From the NCBI GenBank assembly GCA_000421045.1, contig ATWC01000001.1, forward strand, positions 1 through 64,000: a stretch of DNA of 64,000 nt, written 5' to 3'. Shown here in pieces: positions 17,543 to 27,237 of the stretch; the stretch's first letter is position 1; every line of letters starts with the position of its first letter. The DNA is from Lachnospiraceae bacterium NK4A179 (lineage in GTDB: Bacteria; Bacillota; Clostridia; Lachnospirales; Lachnospiraceae). Both the position numbers and the translations under genes were made by a program. The notes beneath the pieces were generated by a model. The model saw only the letters and a program-made list of their open reading frames with translations, ran no database searches and was not told the origin of the DNA.

Positions 17543-18766
17543 TCAGATAAGTGTCCTTACAACCTTCGGTTTGAATCCTGTGGTCTCAAGAGCTGAAAGT
17601 ATCAGTTCCTTGTGTTCTGTACCGAAAGCTTCGATCGTTATGCGGAGCTCAACAGCAGATTTTCTGTTTGTAGTAACAAACTGATTGTGTTCAAGCTTGA
17701 TAACGTTTCCGTTCTTTTCAGCAATTACACCTGCAACCCTCTGCAGTTCACCCGGCTTATCCGGAAGAAGTACAGAAACAGTAAATATCCTGTTACGGAA
17801 AATGAGTCCCTGCTGAACAACAGATGACATTGTGATGACATCCATATTACCGCCGGACAGGATAGAAACGATCTTCTTTCCTCTGATATCGAGCTGCTTA
17901 AGTGCTGCAACGGTAAGAAGTCCTGAATTCTCAACTATCATCTTATGATTCTCGACCATATCAAGGAAGGATACGATAAGATCCTCATCTTCTACGGTGA
18001 TGATATCATCGATATTCTGCTGGATATAAGGGAATATCTTGCTTCCGGGGGTCTTAACCGCTGTACCGTCAGCGATAGTATCTACAGAATCAAGAGTAAC
18101 AACATGTCCTTCCTTTAATGAAGCCTTCATGCAGGCAGCTCCGGCAGGTTCTACACCTATCACTTTGATATTGGGCTTTAAGAGCTTGGCAAGAGTTGAA
18201 ACACCGCATGCCAGTCCGCCACCTCCGATGGGAACAAGGATGACATCTACAAGAGGAAGTTCCTTGATTATCTCCATAGCGATGGTACCCTGACCTGTTG
18301 CAACAGTCAGATCATCGAAAGGATGGATGAAAGTAAGCTTCTTTTCCTTGGCTATCTCATAAGCTTTTGCGCATGCCTCATCATAAACATCGCCCCAAAG
18401 AACGACCTCAGCGCCGAAGCTCTTTGTACGGTTAACCTTTATAAGCGGTGTTGTGGTAGGCATAACGATAGTTGCTTTCATGCCTTTTTTCTTTGCTGCA
18501 TAGGCAACACCCTGGGCATGGTTTCCGGCAGATGCGGTGATCACACCGTGTGATCTTTCCTCTTCCGTAAGTGTGCTTGATTTGTAATAAGCTCCTCTAA
18601 CCTTGTATGCCCCGGTAAACTGCATATTTTCGGGTTTCAGATAAACCTTGTTGCCTGTAAGATTTGAAAGATATTCACTATATATAAGCTTGGTCTCAAG
18701 TGTGACTTCCTTAACTCGCTCTGAGGCTTCCTCAAATTTTTCAAGTGTAAGCATCTTCTCACTCAT
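17543..18766 (-). CDS. ilvA: threonine ammonia-lyase
   Basis: The 407-residue PLP enzyme converts threonine to 2-oxobutanoate and ammonia. The PLP lysine is in FTGAYKVRGAYYK, the phosphate-binding loop is PIGGGGLACG, and SAGNHAQGVA is the substrate loop. A C-terminal ACT domain (about 330-407: FTVSVLLPDKPGELQRVAG) makes it the shorter single-ACT form, catabolic or biosynthetic. It starts one base after the stop of ftsY, an unusual partner, so it is likely cotranscribed with the cell-division block. Confidence 0.93.
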   Translation of the reverse strand: MSEKMLTLEKFEEASERVKEVTLETKLIYSEYLSNLTGNKVYLKPENMQFTGAYKVRGAYYKSSTLTEEERSHGVITASAGNHAQGVAYAAKKKGMKATIVMPTTTPLIKVNRTKSFGAEVVLWGDVYDEACAKAYEIAKEKKLTFIHPFDDLTVATGQGTIAMEIIKELPLVDVILVPIGGGGLACGVSTLAKLLKPNIKVIGVEPAGAACMKASLKEGHVVTLDSVDTIADGTAVKTPGSKIFPYIQQNIDDIITVEDEDLIVSFLDMVENHKMIVENSGLLTVAALKQLDIRGKKIVSILSGGNMDVITMSSVVQQGLIFRNRIFTVSVLLPDKPGELQRVAGVIAEKNGNVIKLEHNQFVTTNRKSAVELRITIEAFGTEHKELILSALETTGFKPKVVRTLI

Positions 18767-18767
18767 T

Positions 18768-20078
18768 TTATTCCTGCTCCTTTATTTCTTCGTCTTCACC
18801 ATCATCACTTCTGTCAAACAGTGCTCTTACATATGAATCAGGATCAAACTTCTGAAGATCCTCAATATGTTCGCCTACTCCAATATATTTTACGGGTATG
18901 TGCAGTTTAGCCTGTATGGCAATAGCGATGCCTCCCTTTGCAGTACCGTCCATCTTTGTAAGTACGATACCGGTAAGAGAGCTAACCTCGTTAAAATCTT
19001 CAGCCTGTCTTAACGCATTCTGTCCTGTGGTGGCATCAAGGACGATCAGATTCTCTCTGTGAGCTTCGGGATATTCCCTGTCGATGACTTTGTTCATCTT
19101 AGCAAGCTCGTTCATGAGATTCTTTTTATTGTTGAGTCGTCCTGCTGTATCCACAAGAAGGATGTCTGTGCCCCGGGCTTTTGCTGCCTGAACGGCATCA
19201 AAGAGCACACTGGAAGGATCTGCCCCTTCCCTTCCTCCAATAATTGGAACGCCTGCCCGGTCTGACCAGATCTTAAGCTGTTCACCGGCCGCGGCTCTGA
19301 AAGTATCTGCAGCAGCAAGCATAACGCTCTTTCCTTCAGCCTTAAAGGATGCGGCAAGTTTTCCTATCGAAGTAGTTTTTCCTACTCCGTTTACACCTGT
19401 CACGAACACTATGCTCTTGTCTGTTTCAAGTTTATATGCATCCTCCGGAAGTGCCATCGCCGCTTTGATATCCTCAATAAGCAGCTCTCTGCATTCAGGG
19501 GGTTTTACGATCTTCTGTTCCTTTACATGTTTCTTGAGATTATCAAGGATCATCGTCGAAGTTTCGACTCCGATATCACCCATGATCATGATCTCTTCAA
19601 GACTGTCATAAAAATCATCATCGATTTCTTCAGCGCCATTAAAGACTATATCAAGATTGTAAACGAAATTATCACGAGACTTCTTAAGTCCCTGCTTAAG
19701 ACGTGCAAAGAAACCCGGCTTTTTAGCGGGTTTCTCTTCTTCTGCTTTTTCTTCTTCTTTTTCAGCTTCAGTATCTTCAGACCGGGAAACCTCAGATCCG
19801 GATCCGGAATCTGAAACTTCTGTTTCTGCAGATTCTGAAGGATCCTTTTCAGGGCTTTCAGGGGCTTTGGCTAACGCTTCCGTAACCTCAGCAACTGTAG
19901 ATTCAGGAGCAGATACATCATTATCGGATGATTCATTATCCGAAACTTCAGTATTTGCAACTTCCGTTTCAGAAGCTTCTGTTTCTGACTCTAAAGCTTC
20001 TGAACTTTCAAGCTCTGATACTTTGTTCTCTTCAGTATTATCTTCTTTTTTCTTAAATAATTTTGAAAACCAAGCCAT
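18768..20078 (-). CDS. ftsY: FtsY, signal recognition particle receptor
   Basis: The 436-residue GTPase receives SRP-ribosome complexes at the membrane. An acidic, low-complexity N-terminal A domain (about 10-120, many E, S, V, D repeats) precedes the N domain and the G domain with GVNGVGKTTSIGKLA, DTFRAAAGEQL, DTAGR and TKMDGTAKGG. All SRP GTPase motifs are intact. The start lies 12 bases after the smc stop, as in many Firmicutes (rnc-smc-ftsY). Confidence 0.97.
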   Translation of the reverse strand: MAWFSKLFKKKEDNTEENKVSELESSEALESETEASETEVANTEVSDNESSDNDVSAPESTVAEVTEALAKAPESPEKDPSESAETEVSDSGSGSEVSRSEDTEAEKEEEKAEEEKPAKKPGFFARLKQGLKKSRDNFVYNLDIVFNGAEEIDDDFYDSLEEIMIMGDIGVETSTMILDNLKKHVKEQKIVKPPECRELLIEDIKAAMALPEDAYKLETDKSIVFVTGVNGVGKTTSIGKLAASFKAEGKSVMLAAADTFRAAAGEQLKIWSDRAGVPIIGGREGADPSSVLFDAVQAAKARGTDILLVDTAGRLNNKKNLMNELAKMNKVIDREYPEAHRENLIVLDATTGQNALRQAEDFNEVSSLTGIVLTKMDGTAKGGIAIAIQAKLHIPVKYIGVGEHIEDLQKFDPDSYVRALFDRSDDGEDEEIKEQE

Positions 20079-20090
20079 TATGTATTATTC

Positions 20091-23000
20091 CTAATTCTCA
20101 AGCTGTTCATCAATAAGGTTGACAGATACGAGTGTTGAAATACCCTTCTCCTGCATCGTGATACCGTAGAGTCTGTCTGCCTTTTCCATAGTTCCTCGTC
20201 TGTGCGTGATGACGATAAACTGTGTATGTTCGGTAAGTTTGTGCAGGTAGCCTGCATAACGGCCGACGTTACTTTCATCAAGAGCAGCCTCTATCTCATC
20301 AAGCAGACAGAAAGGTGAAGGCTTTAAGTTCTGTATTGCAAAGAGCAAAGCTATAGCAGTAAGAGCCTTCTCACCACCGGAGAGCTGCATCATGTTCTGC
20401 AGTTTCTTTCCGGGCGGTTCTGCGTTGATAAGTACACCGGCTTCAAGGATATCCGCATCTTCCTGGAGACTGAGTGAAACCTTACCGCCCCCGAACATTA
20501 CCTTGAATACCTTATCAAATTCCTTGCCTATCTCTTCAAACTTTTCAGTGAAGATGGAACGCATCTGATTATCAAGTTCTTCGATTATACCCTTAAGCTC
20601 ATCGGCTGCTTTTATCAGATCATCATGCTGAGTCTTTAAGAATGTATATCTTTCGTTCTGCTCCTGATATTCCTTGATGGCGCCCACATTGACATCACCG
20701 AGTTTCTTGATCGCATCCTTCAGGGCATCCTTGTCCTGTCTTATGGTCTGCAGATCTGTAAGTTCAGGATCTTTGAGTTCCTCGGCATCTCTCATCGTAA
20801 GTTCATATTCAGCCCACATATAATTTGCGAGAGACTCAAGTTCTTCGACTATACGTTTCTTCTGATCGGAGAGACGGTAAACTTCCTTATCCAGGTCATT
20901 CATCCTGTTGCTTATGGCTTCACGTCTGTCCATAAAACCCTTGTTCTTCTCGGCAAGAGCTTCTCTCTTTTCGGTAAGGTCGGTAAACTTCTGCTGTATA
21001 TCATTCTCTGTAGTATAGGAGGCTTCGATAGTCTTCTTAACTTCCTCGATATTTTGCTGTCTGTCGGAAATGTTCTCTTCCGCTTCTTTTATGGAAGCTT
21101 CAGCTTCAGCCTTCTCTTTCTTTCTGGCTTCAAGTTCTGCAGTTATACGGTCAAAATTCGACTGTTCGAATTCCTGCTTCTGCAGAGCTTTTTCAAGTTC
21201 GACTTCCTTCTCGGTTACTTTTGCGTTCTGAGTAAGCTCATCTTCACGCTTTACTTCGAGCTGTTCCTGAAGGCCTTCGATCTCCTTGGTTAATTCATCT
21301 TCCCTGATCTGGGAATCCTTTAAATATTCATCAAGAGTCTTTTCGTTTTCTTTGATATCGATAACCTGCTTCTCGATCTCTTCCTGCTCATTGTTAAGAC
21401 CGTCAACGCCCTTCTTGGTCTCGTCGATCTTTTCCTGAGCCTTCTGGACATTCAGTTTTGCAGTATTCATCTTAATGAACTGAGCGTTTATCTTGGTCTT
21501 TATATCCTCATTCTCGACACGCAGGCGGTTTCTCTCGTTCTTGATAGTTTCGATCTCTGAAAGTATACCGTCTATCTTCTTAAGTGATGCTTTTACTTTG
21601 GCATCGAGTTCTTCCATCTCACGTCTTCTGCCGAGAAGATTGGAATTATTCTTAAATCGACCACCGCTTATTGCACCACCGGGAACAAGAAGCTCTCCGT
21701 CAAGTGTTACCATTCTGATACCGTAGCGGTATTTTCGTGCTATGGCGAGCGCATTATCCATGTTGTCTACCACAAGGATACGACCAAGCATACTCTTGGC
21801 TACATCGCTGTATTTTTCCTCGGTAACAACTATGCTGTCAGCAAGGCCTATAGCACCTACTTCATTGAGTGAATCCGGATTCTTGAATTTTTCCGGATCC
21901 TTTATGGATGTAAGAGGAAGAAATGTGGCTCTGCCACCTTTGATCTCCTTCAGATAGGTGATCATTTTCTTCGCTGTCTCTTCATCTTCCGTAACAATAT
22001 TCTGGATATTTCCGCCGAGAGCTGTTTCTATTGCAATCTCGTATTTCTTTTCAGTTTTGATGATATCGGCAACAACACCGATTATCCCTGAGATACCATC
22101 CTTTTCCTTCTTATCCATTACAGCTTTAACCGATCCGCCGTATCCTTCGTAACGCTCGGTAATGTTTGAAATGGCATCAAGACGGCTCTTGTCCTCGTGG
22201 TAGATGACCTGTGTATCACGGAGTTCCTTATCTTTGGCTGAGAGCTCATCATGTATCTCGTCCAGACGTTCCTCTGCCTTCTTCTGATTGAAGTTCAGTT
22301 CCTCGAGTTCTTTATTTATTCGATCAAACTCGTCCTGAAGGCTTGCTATGATACTGTTTTGTTCCTCTTCGTTAGACTTTGCCGAAATAAGACGGGAAGC
22401 GAGCTCGGCCTTGCGCACCCTGGTATTTTCGAGCATAGTGTCATAACGTTCCTTTTTGGAACGCGTCTCGGTACGCTCATTAAGAATATTGATGATCTCT
22501 GATTTGTTGTGCTCGATCTTTTGGTTGAGCTCTTCGATAGCAGCCTGGATAAGATCAAGAGCGGCTTTTTCCTTATCACGCTCCTGCTTGATGGCATCTG
22601 TATCGGCATCAGCATTTTCTTTTCCCTTACCGGTTTCCTCGATCTCTTTCTCGCGATCAGTGATCTCGGTATTCAGCGTCTCGATACGCTTGCGGAAATG
22701 CTCGATCGCTGTTTCTGAAGAATGAATCTGCTCCTGGAAGACATTTATCTCACCTTGGAGTTTAAGTCTTGCCGATCCTGTACTGCTTAAGGAATTTCTT
22801 GTTTCTTCGATTTCAGTGTCGATATCAGCAAGATTCTTTACGATCTCATCATATTCAGCACGGACTTTTTCAAAGTTTTCTTTTTCGTTATTGAGATCTC
22901 TGTTGGCGATCTCAAGCTTTTCGTCTGTCTGCTTTTTTACATCTTCCTTGCGCTCGCTCTCAAGCAGGAAGAAATTTACATCCAGCTTCTTTAATTCTTC

Positions 23001-23657
23001 TCTGTATTTAAGGAATTCTCTTGCCTTTTCGGACTGTTTCTCAAGAGGACCGATAGTCCTCTCAAGCTCTGAAAGGATATCATTTACCCTGATACGGTTC
23101 TGCTCCGCATTTTCGAGTTTCTTTAATGTAGTATCCTTGCGCTTTTTAAACTTAACTATTCCGGCAGCTTCATCAAAAAGCTCTCGGCGCTCCTCAGGCT
23201 TGCCGGAAAGGATCCTGTCTATCTGGCCCTGTCCGATTATGGAATAGCCTTCCTTACCTATACCTGTATCATAAAAGAGTTCATTCACATCCTTAAGACG
23301 GCATACATTGCCGTTAAGGAGATATTCGCTTTCACCTGAACGGAAAAGCTTTCTGGTAACGGTTACCTCATCATATTCGGTCTGAAGTGAATGATCGGAA
23401 TTGTCGAGTGTGATGGACACAGAAGCATAACCCATGGCAGGACGAGTCTCTGTACCCGAAAAGATGACATCCTGCATGGATGCCCCTCTGAGCTGTTTTA
23501 TTCTCTGTTCGCCAAGAACCCATCTTACGGCGTCGGCAACGTTTGATTTACCGGAACCGTTAGGTCCGACTATGGCCGTGATACCCTCATGAAATTCAAA
23601 GCGTATCTTATTGGCAAATGATTTGAAACCATGAACTTCTATACTTTTTAAATACAT
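20091..23657 (-). CDS. smc: SMC, chromosome condensation ATPase
   Basis: The 1188-residue protein has a Walker A head (GPNGSGKSNVADAVRWVLGEQ), two long coiled-coil arms, a hinge near 510-670 (GYGGSVKAVMD...GGRATFLPL), and a C-terminal head with signature LSGGEKALTAIALLFA and Walker B FCLLDEIEAALDESN. Length and architecture are those of bacterial SMC, which with ScpA and ScpB organises and segregates the chromosome. The scp genes are not in this window. Its ATG directly follows the rnc stop codon. Confidence 0.98.
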   Translation of the reverse strand: MYLKSIEVHGFKSFANKIRFEFHEGITAIVGPNGSGKSNVADAVRWVLGEQRIKQLRGASMQDVIFSGTETRPAMGYASVSITLDNSDHSLQTEYDEVTVTRKLFRSGESEYLLNGNVCRLKDVNELFYDTGIGKEGYSIIGQGQIDRILSGKPEERRELFDEAAGIVKFKKRKDTTLKKLENAEQNRIRVNDILSELERTIGPLEKQSEKAREFLKYREELKKLDVNFFLLESERKEDVKKQTDEKLEIANRDLNNEKENFEKVRAEYDEIVKNLADIDTEIEETRNSLSSTGSARLKLQGEINVFQEQIHSSETAIEHFRKRIETLNTEITDREKEIEETGKGKENADADTDAIKQERDKEKAALDLIQAAIEELNQKIEHNKSEIINILNERTETRSKKERYDTMLENTRVRKAELASRLISAKSNEEEQNSIIASLQDEFDRINKELEELNFNQKKAEERLDEIHDELSAKDKELRDTQVIYHEDKSRLDAISNITERYEGYGGSVKAVMDKKEKDGISGIIGVVADIIKTEKKYEIAIETALGGNIQNIVTEDEETAKKMITYLKEIKGGRATFLPLTSIKDPEKFKNPDSLNEVGAIGLADSIVVTEEKYSDVAKSMLGRILVVDNMDNALAIARKYRYGIRMVTLDGELLVPGGAISGGRFKNNSNLLGRRREMEELDAKVKASLKKIDGILSEIETIKNERNRLRVENEDIKTKINAQFIKMNTAKLNVQKAQEKIDETKKGVDGLNNEQEEIEKQVIDIKENEKTLDEYLKDSQIREDELTKEIEGLQEQLEVKREDELTQNAKVTEKEVELEKALQKQEFEQSNFDRITAELEARKKEKAEAEASIKEAEENISDRQQNIEEVKKTIEASYTTENDIQQKFTDLTEKREALAEKNKGFMDRREAISNRMNDLDKEVYRLSDQKKRIVEELESLANYMWAEYELTMRDAEELKDPELTDLQTIRQDKDALKDAIKKLGDVNVGAIKEYQEQNERYTFLKTQHDDLIKAADELKGIIEELDNQMRSIFTEKFEEIGKEFDKVFKVMFGGGKVSLSLQEDADILEAGVLINAEPPGKKLQNMMQLSGGEKALTAIALLFAIQNLKPSPFCLLDEIEAALDESNVGRYAGYLHKLTEHTQFIVITHRRGTMEKADRLYGITMQEKGISTLVSVNLIDEQLEN

Positions 23658-24347
23658 TTATCTACTCTCCAGCGCAGCGGCCGCCGCCATTTTCTCGGCG
23701 GTCTTTCTGTTCCGGCCTTTTCCTTCTGAAATCTTTTCGTTATCTATGTAAAGCTCAACCAGAAATTCTTTATCATGTTCAGGTCCGGTCTCGCTTATGA
23801 GTCTGTATTCAATATGATGCGTATTTCCTTCAGATTGCACCTTTTCCTGTAATGCGGTCTTTGGATCCTGCATAGCCAGATGCGAAGGCACATCATTCAG
23901 TACATATTTGTAGATCAAAGCCTTGGCTGTATCCATTCCTCCGTCAAGGTAAAGTGCACCGATCAAGGCTTCAAAGGCGTCTGATGTGACAGACGGCTTT
24001 TGCCGTCCCCCGCCAAGTTCCTCACCTTTACCGAGAAAAAGCAGATCGCCCAATCCCAAACATCCTGCAGATTGTGCAAGAGCCGTTTCACAAACAAGTG
24101 AAGCCCTGAGCGTTGACATCTTACCTTCCGGCAGTTCCGGATAATTTGAGAATATGTATTCGGAACTTACAAGCTCGAGCACTGCATCCCCAAGATATTC
24201 AAGCCGTTCATTACACGGCATTTTCTTTATCTTCTGTTCATGCGTGAACGAACTGTGAGTCAATGCTTCTGTCAAAAGCGAAGTATTCCTGAAAGTATAT
24301 TCAAGCTTCTTTTCAAGGATACCCGGGGAATTCTTCAGATCATTCAT
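23658..24347 (-). CDS. rnc: ribonuclease III
   Basis: The 229-residue endonuclease cleaves double-stranded RNA, including the rRNA precursor. The N-terminal catalytic domain (about 10-150) has the signature NERLEYLGDAVLEL with its acidic metal ligands and a second acidic site in TSDAFEALIGALYLDGG; the C-terminal double-stranded RNA binding domain (about 158-228) ends in NRKTAEKMAAAAAL. It overlaps acpP by 8 bases and abuts smc. Confidence 0.97.
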   Translation of the reverse strand: MNDLKNSPGILEKKLEYTFRNTSLLTEALTHSSFTHEQKIKKMPCNERLEYLGDAVLELVSSEYIFSNYPELPEGKMSTLRASLVCETALAQSAGCLGLGDLLFLGKGEELGGGRQKPSVTSDAFEALIGALYLDGGMDTAKALIYKYVLNDVPSHLAMQDPKTALQEKVQSEGNTHHIEYRLISETGPEHDKEFLVELYIDNEKISEGKGRNRKTAEKMAAAAALESR

Positions 24348-24591
24348 CTTTGCCTTCCCGCATCATTGCCTCTCTTAACACCTTAAGTGCATCGCCAACG
24401 GTTATGATACCGTCAACACCGGAAATATCGGTCGTAACACCGAGCTCTTCCTCTGCACATTTAAGTATCTGTGCTATATCTATTGAATCTGCTCCAAGCT
24501 CCTTCTCAAAAGTCACGCTTACAGAAATCTCCTTACTGTAAACTTTGAGGACTTTCTCAACGGCTCTTTTCAGCACTTCGTATTCATTCAT
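24340..24591 (-). CDS. acpP: acyl carrier protein
   Basis: The 83-residue acidic helical protein carries acyl chains on a 4'-phosphopantetheine arm attached to Ser in GADSIDIAQ (residue about 37; most homologues have DSLD). Position in front of rnc is the usual one for fatty acid genes. plsX and fabD, often between rpmF and acpP, are not present here. The upstream site GGAGA is 12 bases from ATG, on the long side. A second fatty-acid ACP may exist elsewhere, so its exact pathway is an inference. Confidence 0.88.
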   Translation of the reverse strand: MNEYEVLKRAVEKVLKVYSKEISVSVTFEKELGADSIDIAQILKCAEEELGVTTDISGVDGIITVGDALKVLREAMMREGKDE

Positions 24592-24656
24592 TTATGCTCA
24601 TATCTCCGTTATATTTCGTAATGGCAATAACTTCAATATTATAATAAATAGGACAT

Positions 24657-24690
24657 AAAAAAACAAGCGCGCCCGTTACCGGACGCGCCG
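24657..24690 (-). terminator. rpmF terminator
   Basis: On the minus strand a 9-bp GC-rich stem with one mismatch (GCGCGTCCG/CGGGCGCGC, loop GTAA) is followed by TTGTTTTTTT. It lies about 30 bases after rpmF and separates it from acpP. Confidence 0.9.
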
Positions 24691-24722
24691 AAATTCATCA
24701 TGATCACGGCATAAAAAGAAGA

Positions 24723-24905
24723 TTATTCGCCTACAGCGATGATCTCTTTTTTGTTATATGCACCGCAGGCCTTGCATACACGATGCGGCATCATAAGAGC
24801 TCCGCACTTGCTGCACTTAACAAGATTAACAGTAGCCATTTTCCAGTTTGCTCTTCTCTTGTCACGTCTAGCCTTGGATGATTTATTCTTGGGACAAATA
24901 GACAT
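24723..24905 (-). CDS. rpmF: ribosomal protein bL32
   Basis: The 60-residue protein of the large ribosomal subunit has the basic N-terminus (SICPKNKSSKARRDKRRANWK) and a zinc ribbon with four cysteines (CSKCG and CKACG). The start follows GGGAGGTG by eight bases. It has its own consensus promoter inside the end of the peptidase gene and its own terminator, so it is monocistronic. The usual upstream YceD/DUF177 gene is missing. Confidence 0.95.
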   Translation of the reverse strand: MSICPKNKSSKARRDKRRANWKMATVNLVKCSKCGALMMPHRVCKACGAYNKKEIIAVGE

Positions 24906-24944
24906 CTTTTAACACCTCCCGTCCTTAAAAATCGCACTTCCGCT

Positions 24945-24974
24945 ATTATACGCTTCCGTCTTGTTTTTTGTCAA
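24945..24974 (-). promoter_or_regulatory. consensus promoter of rpmF overlapping the peptidase stop
   Basis: Minus strand: TTGACA (24969-24974), an 18-base spacer and TATAAT (24945-24950). Both hexamers match the vegetative consensus fully. The -10 contains the TAA stop of the M3 peptidase gene. Confidence 0.8.
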
Positions 24975-27144
24975 CCTCTTTTTGAGCGGCTTCCCACTCT
25001 TTTAATTTTTTCTTATCACCGTTTGCTATAACGATGATTATCACAACTAAGATGAGGATTATGAGTACGGCGCCACATCCGATCAATACGCAAAATACCA
25101 CAACTCCGGCACGCAGCTCCTCGTCTTCATCATCCGCATCGTCATTGTCTGTATCATTATCATCCGGAGTGTTTCCGAATTCATCTATATCATCGTCATC
25201 CTCTGTATCGGTAATGGACTGATCAGTGTCTTCATCCTCATCATCCTGGGGAGTACCATCAGAATTATCAAACCTGGACTTTTTATCAAGAGAATTATCG
25301 AGATCATCTTCCGAATACTCTGCATGCCCCTTCTCCTGAAGTCCGAGTGATGAACGCACATCATCCGCATACAGATCAAAACGGGGAACCGTGATAGGAT
25401 TGTTAACACCGGCTGCTCTCAGGGTATCCTGAAATCCATCCTGGAATTCTTCTTTTACAAGGTTCAGATAAGTATCAATAGCCGCATCTCTGTCTGTGAT
25501 TATGTCATGGAACAGCTCATAAACCGCAGCTACGGATACAGAATAACTTACATAATATAAAGGAGACTGGAAGGTATGAGGTATATCAACCCATTCATAG
25601 AGCTGATCGGTATTAAGATACCCGTAATCTCCAAGGTAATAGCTGTTGTAAGAATCAAGTACTCCGTACTTTTCGCAGCACTGATAGTAAAGCTCGTTGA
25701 GTTCATCTACGGTCAGTCCGTCCGTATCCGCATATACAAGCTGCTGGAATTCATCCTCCTTGACGCCTTCTATAGCAGCATATGCCAGATTGAACTGGCT
25801 GTAAACCTTCATGGCATCGGCATATTTGCCGTAAATATCGTCCCCGTAATCCATAAACAGGAGCTCAAGACCCTGTGAATGTATCTCGGCAAGGTCGAGG
25901 TCAGATGCATCATAATACCATGTATCTGCTGTCTGATAATACATCTCATTATAATGTCCGAACTCATGGATAAGCGTCTGCATATCGGAAAGTGTACCAT
26001 CGGCACAGTTATACAAAAATGGTGCATTATATCCGTTTATACCGGTCGTAAATCCACCGGGGGCTTTATGATCACTCACCGATATATCATACAGATCGTG
26101 ATCTATCATATACTGATATGAAACGAGCATATCTTTAGATATCTCAGGAAGATGATCCTTCAGTTTCTGCAGGCACTCATCCTCAGAGATCTTTTCCTTA
26201 AACATCGCATCGGTGTCATCTTTATAATCATTTCGCAGGATATTCTTGAGCTCGGAAGCCAGGGGTACCATATTATCGATCACGCTTTTTCTGTAACGGC
26301 CAAGCTGATCGGGATCATAATCCCTGTCATAAACCTTATCATATGCATATTCGGTGTAATTGGAATAACCATAGCTCTTAGCTAACTCGTTTCTGACTTC
26401 TACAAGCTCTATAAATAATTCAGCTTTTTCCTGATTGCTCTGCTTGATAACATCAGCCAGACCGTTAAGATATTCGTCATATCCTATCGTTCCGCTTGCG
26501 ATAGCATCTTCGATGGAATCAGCATCATAGTCCTTGCCGTTAATAGTTGTCGTATATTTTTTTAGACTCAGATCATCATATTTAAGGCTTAAGTCCGTCT
26601 GCTTCTTGGAGAGTTCCTTCTGCTCATCTGTCATGGGCTCATATTCGAGTATCTCATTCCAGTCATCGTCATCATCCACATGTTTCTTCAGAGCATCTGC
26701 ACAGGGGCTTTCGGCAACGAGTTTATAATTCTGCATTACCTGGTCGAAGACATTATCCGAAAGCTCATTGTAATACTTTACTTCATCGTCATATTTGTCA
26801 TCATCCGCATAAAGATTGGAATAAAGATTGGCGATACCGTAGTTCTTGTGCAGTTCATTACAGTAATCTTCCATTTTTACGATGACTTCTATAGTCTGGT
26901 CGGAATTGGCTTCATCAGCGCAAAGGGTATCAAGACCGTCAACGATGGCCTTAAACTCAGCCTCATCCATACGGCGGTATTCATAATCTTTAAAATTCAG
27001 GTCCGAATGTTCAGCCCTGTCAACAAGGATCCCGTCATGGGAACCGGCAGCAAAAGCGCTTATATCACCGGATGAAAGTAAGATAGTTGTTACAGATATG
27101 ATAGAAACAGCCTTGGCTGCAACTGTTTTTATATAATGTTTCAT
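24946..27144 (-). CDS. surface-anchored M3 family metallopeptidase
   Basis: The 732-residue protein resembles oligoendopeptidase F (family M3B). A signal peptide (about 1-33, ending SAFAAG) is followed by the helical peptidase domain with zinc site HEFGH at about residue 393 and the third-ligand segment LAEIHSQGLELLF. After about 620 comes an Asp/Glu-rich linker (about 640-675), one membrane helix (about 680-709) and a short charged cytoplasmic tail. Most M3 enzymes are cytoplasmic, so an exported, C-terminally anchored form is unusual. It should cut peptides at the cell surface. The start follows GAGAGGA. It is divergent from tmcAL. Confidence 0.88.
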   Translation of the reverse strand: MKHYIKTVAAKAVSIISVTTILLSSGDISAFAAGSHDGILVDRAEHSDLNFKDYEYRRMDEAEFKAIVDGLDTLCADEANSDQTIEVIVKMEDYCNELHKNYGIANLYSNLYADDDKYDDEVKYYNELSDNVFDQVMQNYKLVAESPCADALKKHVDDDDDWNEILEYEPMTDEQKELSKKQTDLSLKYDDLSLKKYTTTINGKDYDADSIEDAIASGTIGYDEYLNGLADVIKQSNQEKAELFIELVEVRNELAKSYGYSNYTEYAYDKVYDRDYDPDQLGRYRKSVIDNMVPLASELKNILRNDYKDDTDAMFKEKISEDECLQKLKDHLPEISKDMLVSYQYMIDHDLYDISVSDHKAPGGFTTGINGYNAPFLYNCADGTLSDMQTLIHEFGHYNEMYYQTADTWYYDASDLDLAEIHSQGLELLFMDYGDDIYGKYADAMKVYSQFNLAYAAIEGVKEDEFQQLVYADTDGLTVDELNELYYQCCEKYGVLDSYNSYYLGDYGYLNTDQLYEWVDIPHTFQSPLYYVSYSVSVAAVYELFHDIITDRDAAIDTYLNLVKEEFQDGFQDTLRAAGVNNPITVPRFDLYADDVRSSLGLQEKGHAEYSEDDLDNSLDKKSRFDNSDGTPQDDEDEDTDQSITDTEDDDDIDEFGNTPDDNDTDNDDADDEDEELRAGVVVFCVLIGCGAVLIILILVVIIIVIANGDKKKLKEWEAAQKEVDKKQDGSV

Positions 27145-27237
27145 AATATCCTCTCATATGTTAACATACACAAAATCACCGATATCGATTTTAGCAAAAA
27201 TAACGTTTTTTGTCATAATAGTTTTGGAGGCGTCCAA

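Noticed and set aside
27136-27237. Extended N-terminus of TmcAL
   Set aside because: The family starts at MKICGIVAEYNPFHNGH, and GGAGG precedes ATG 27238.
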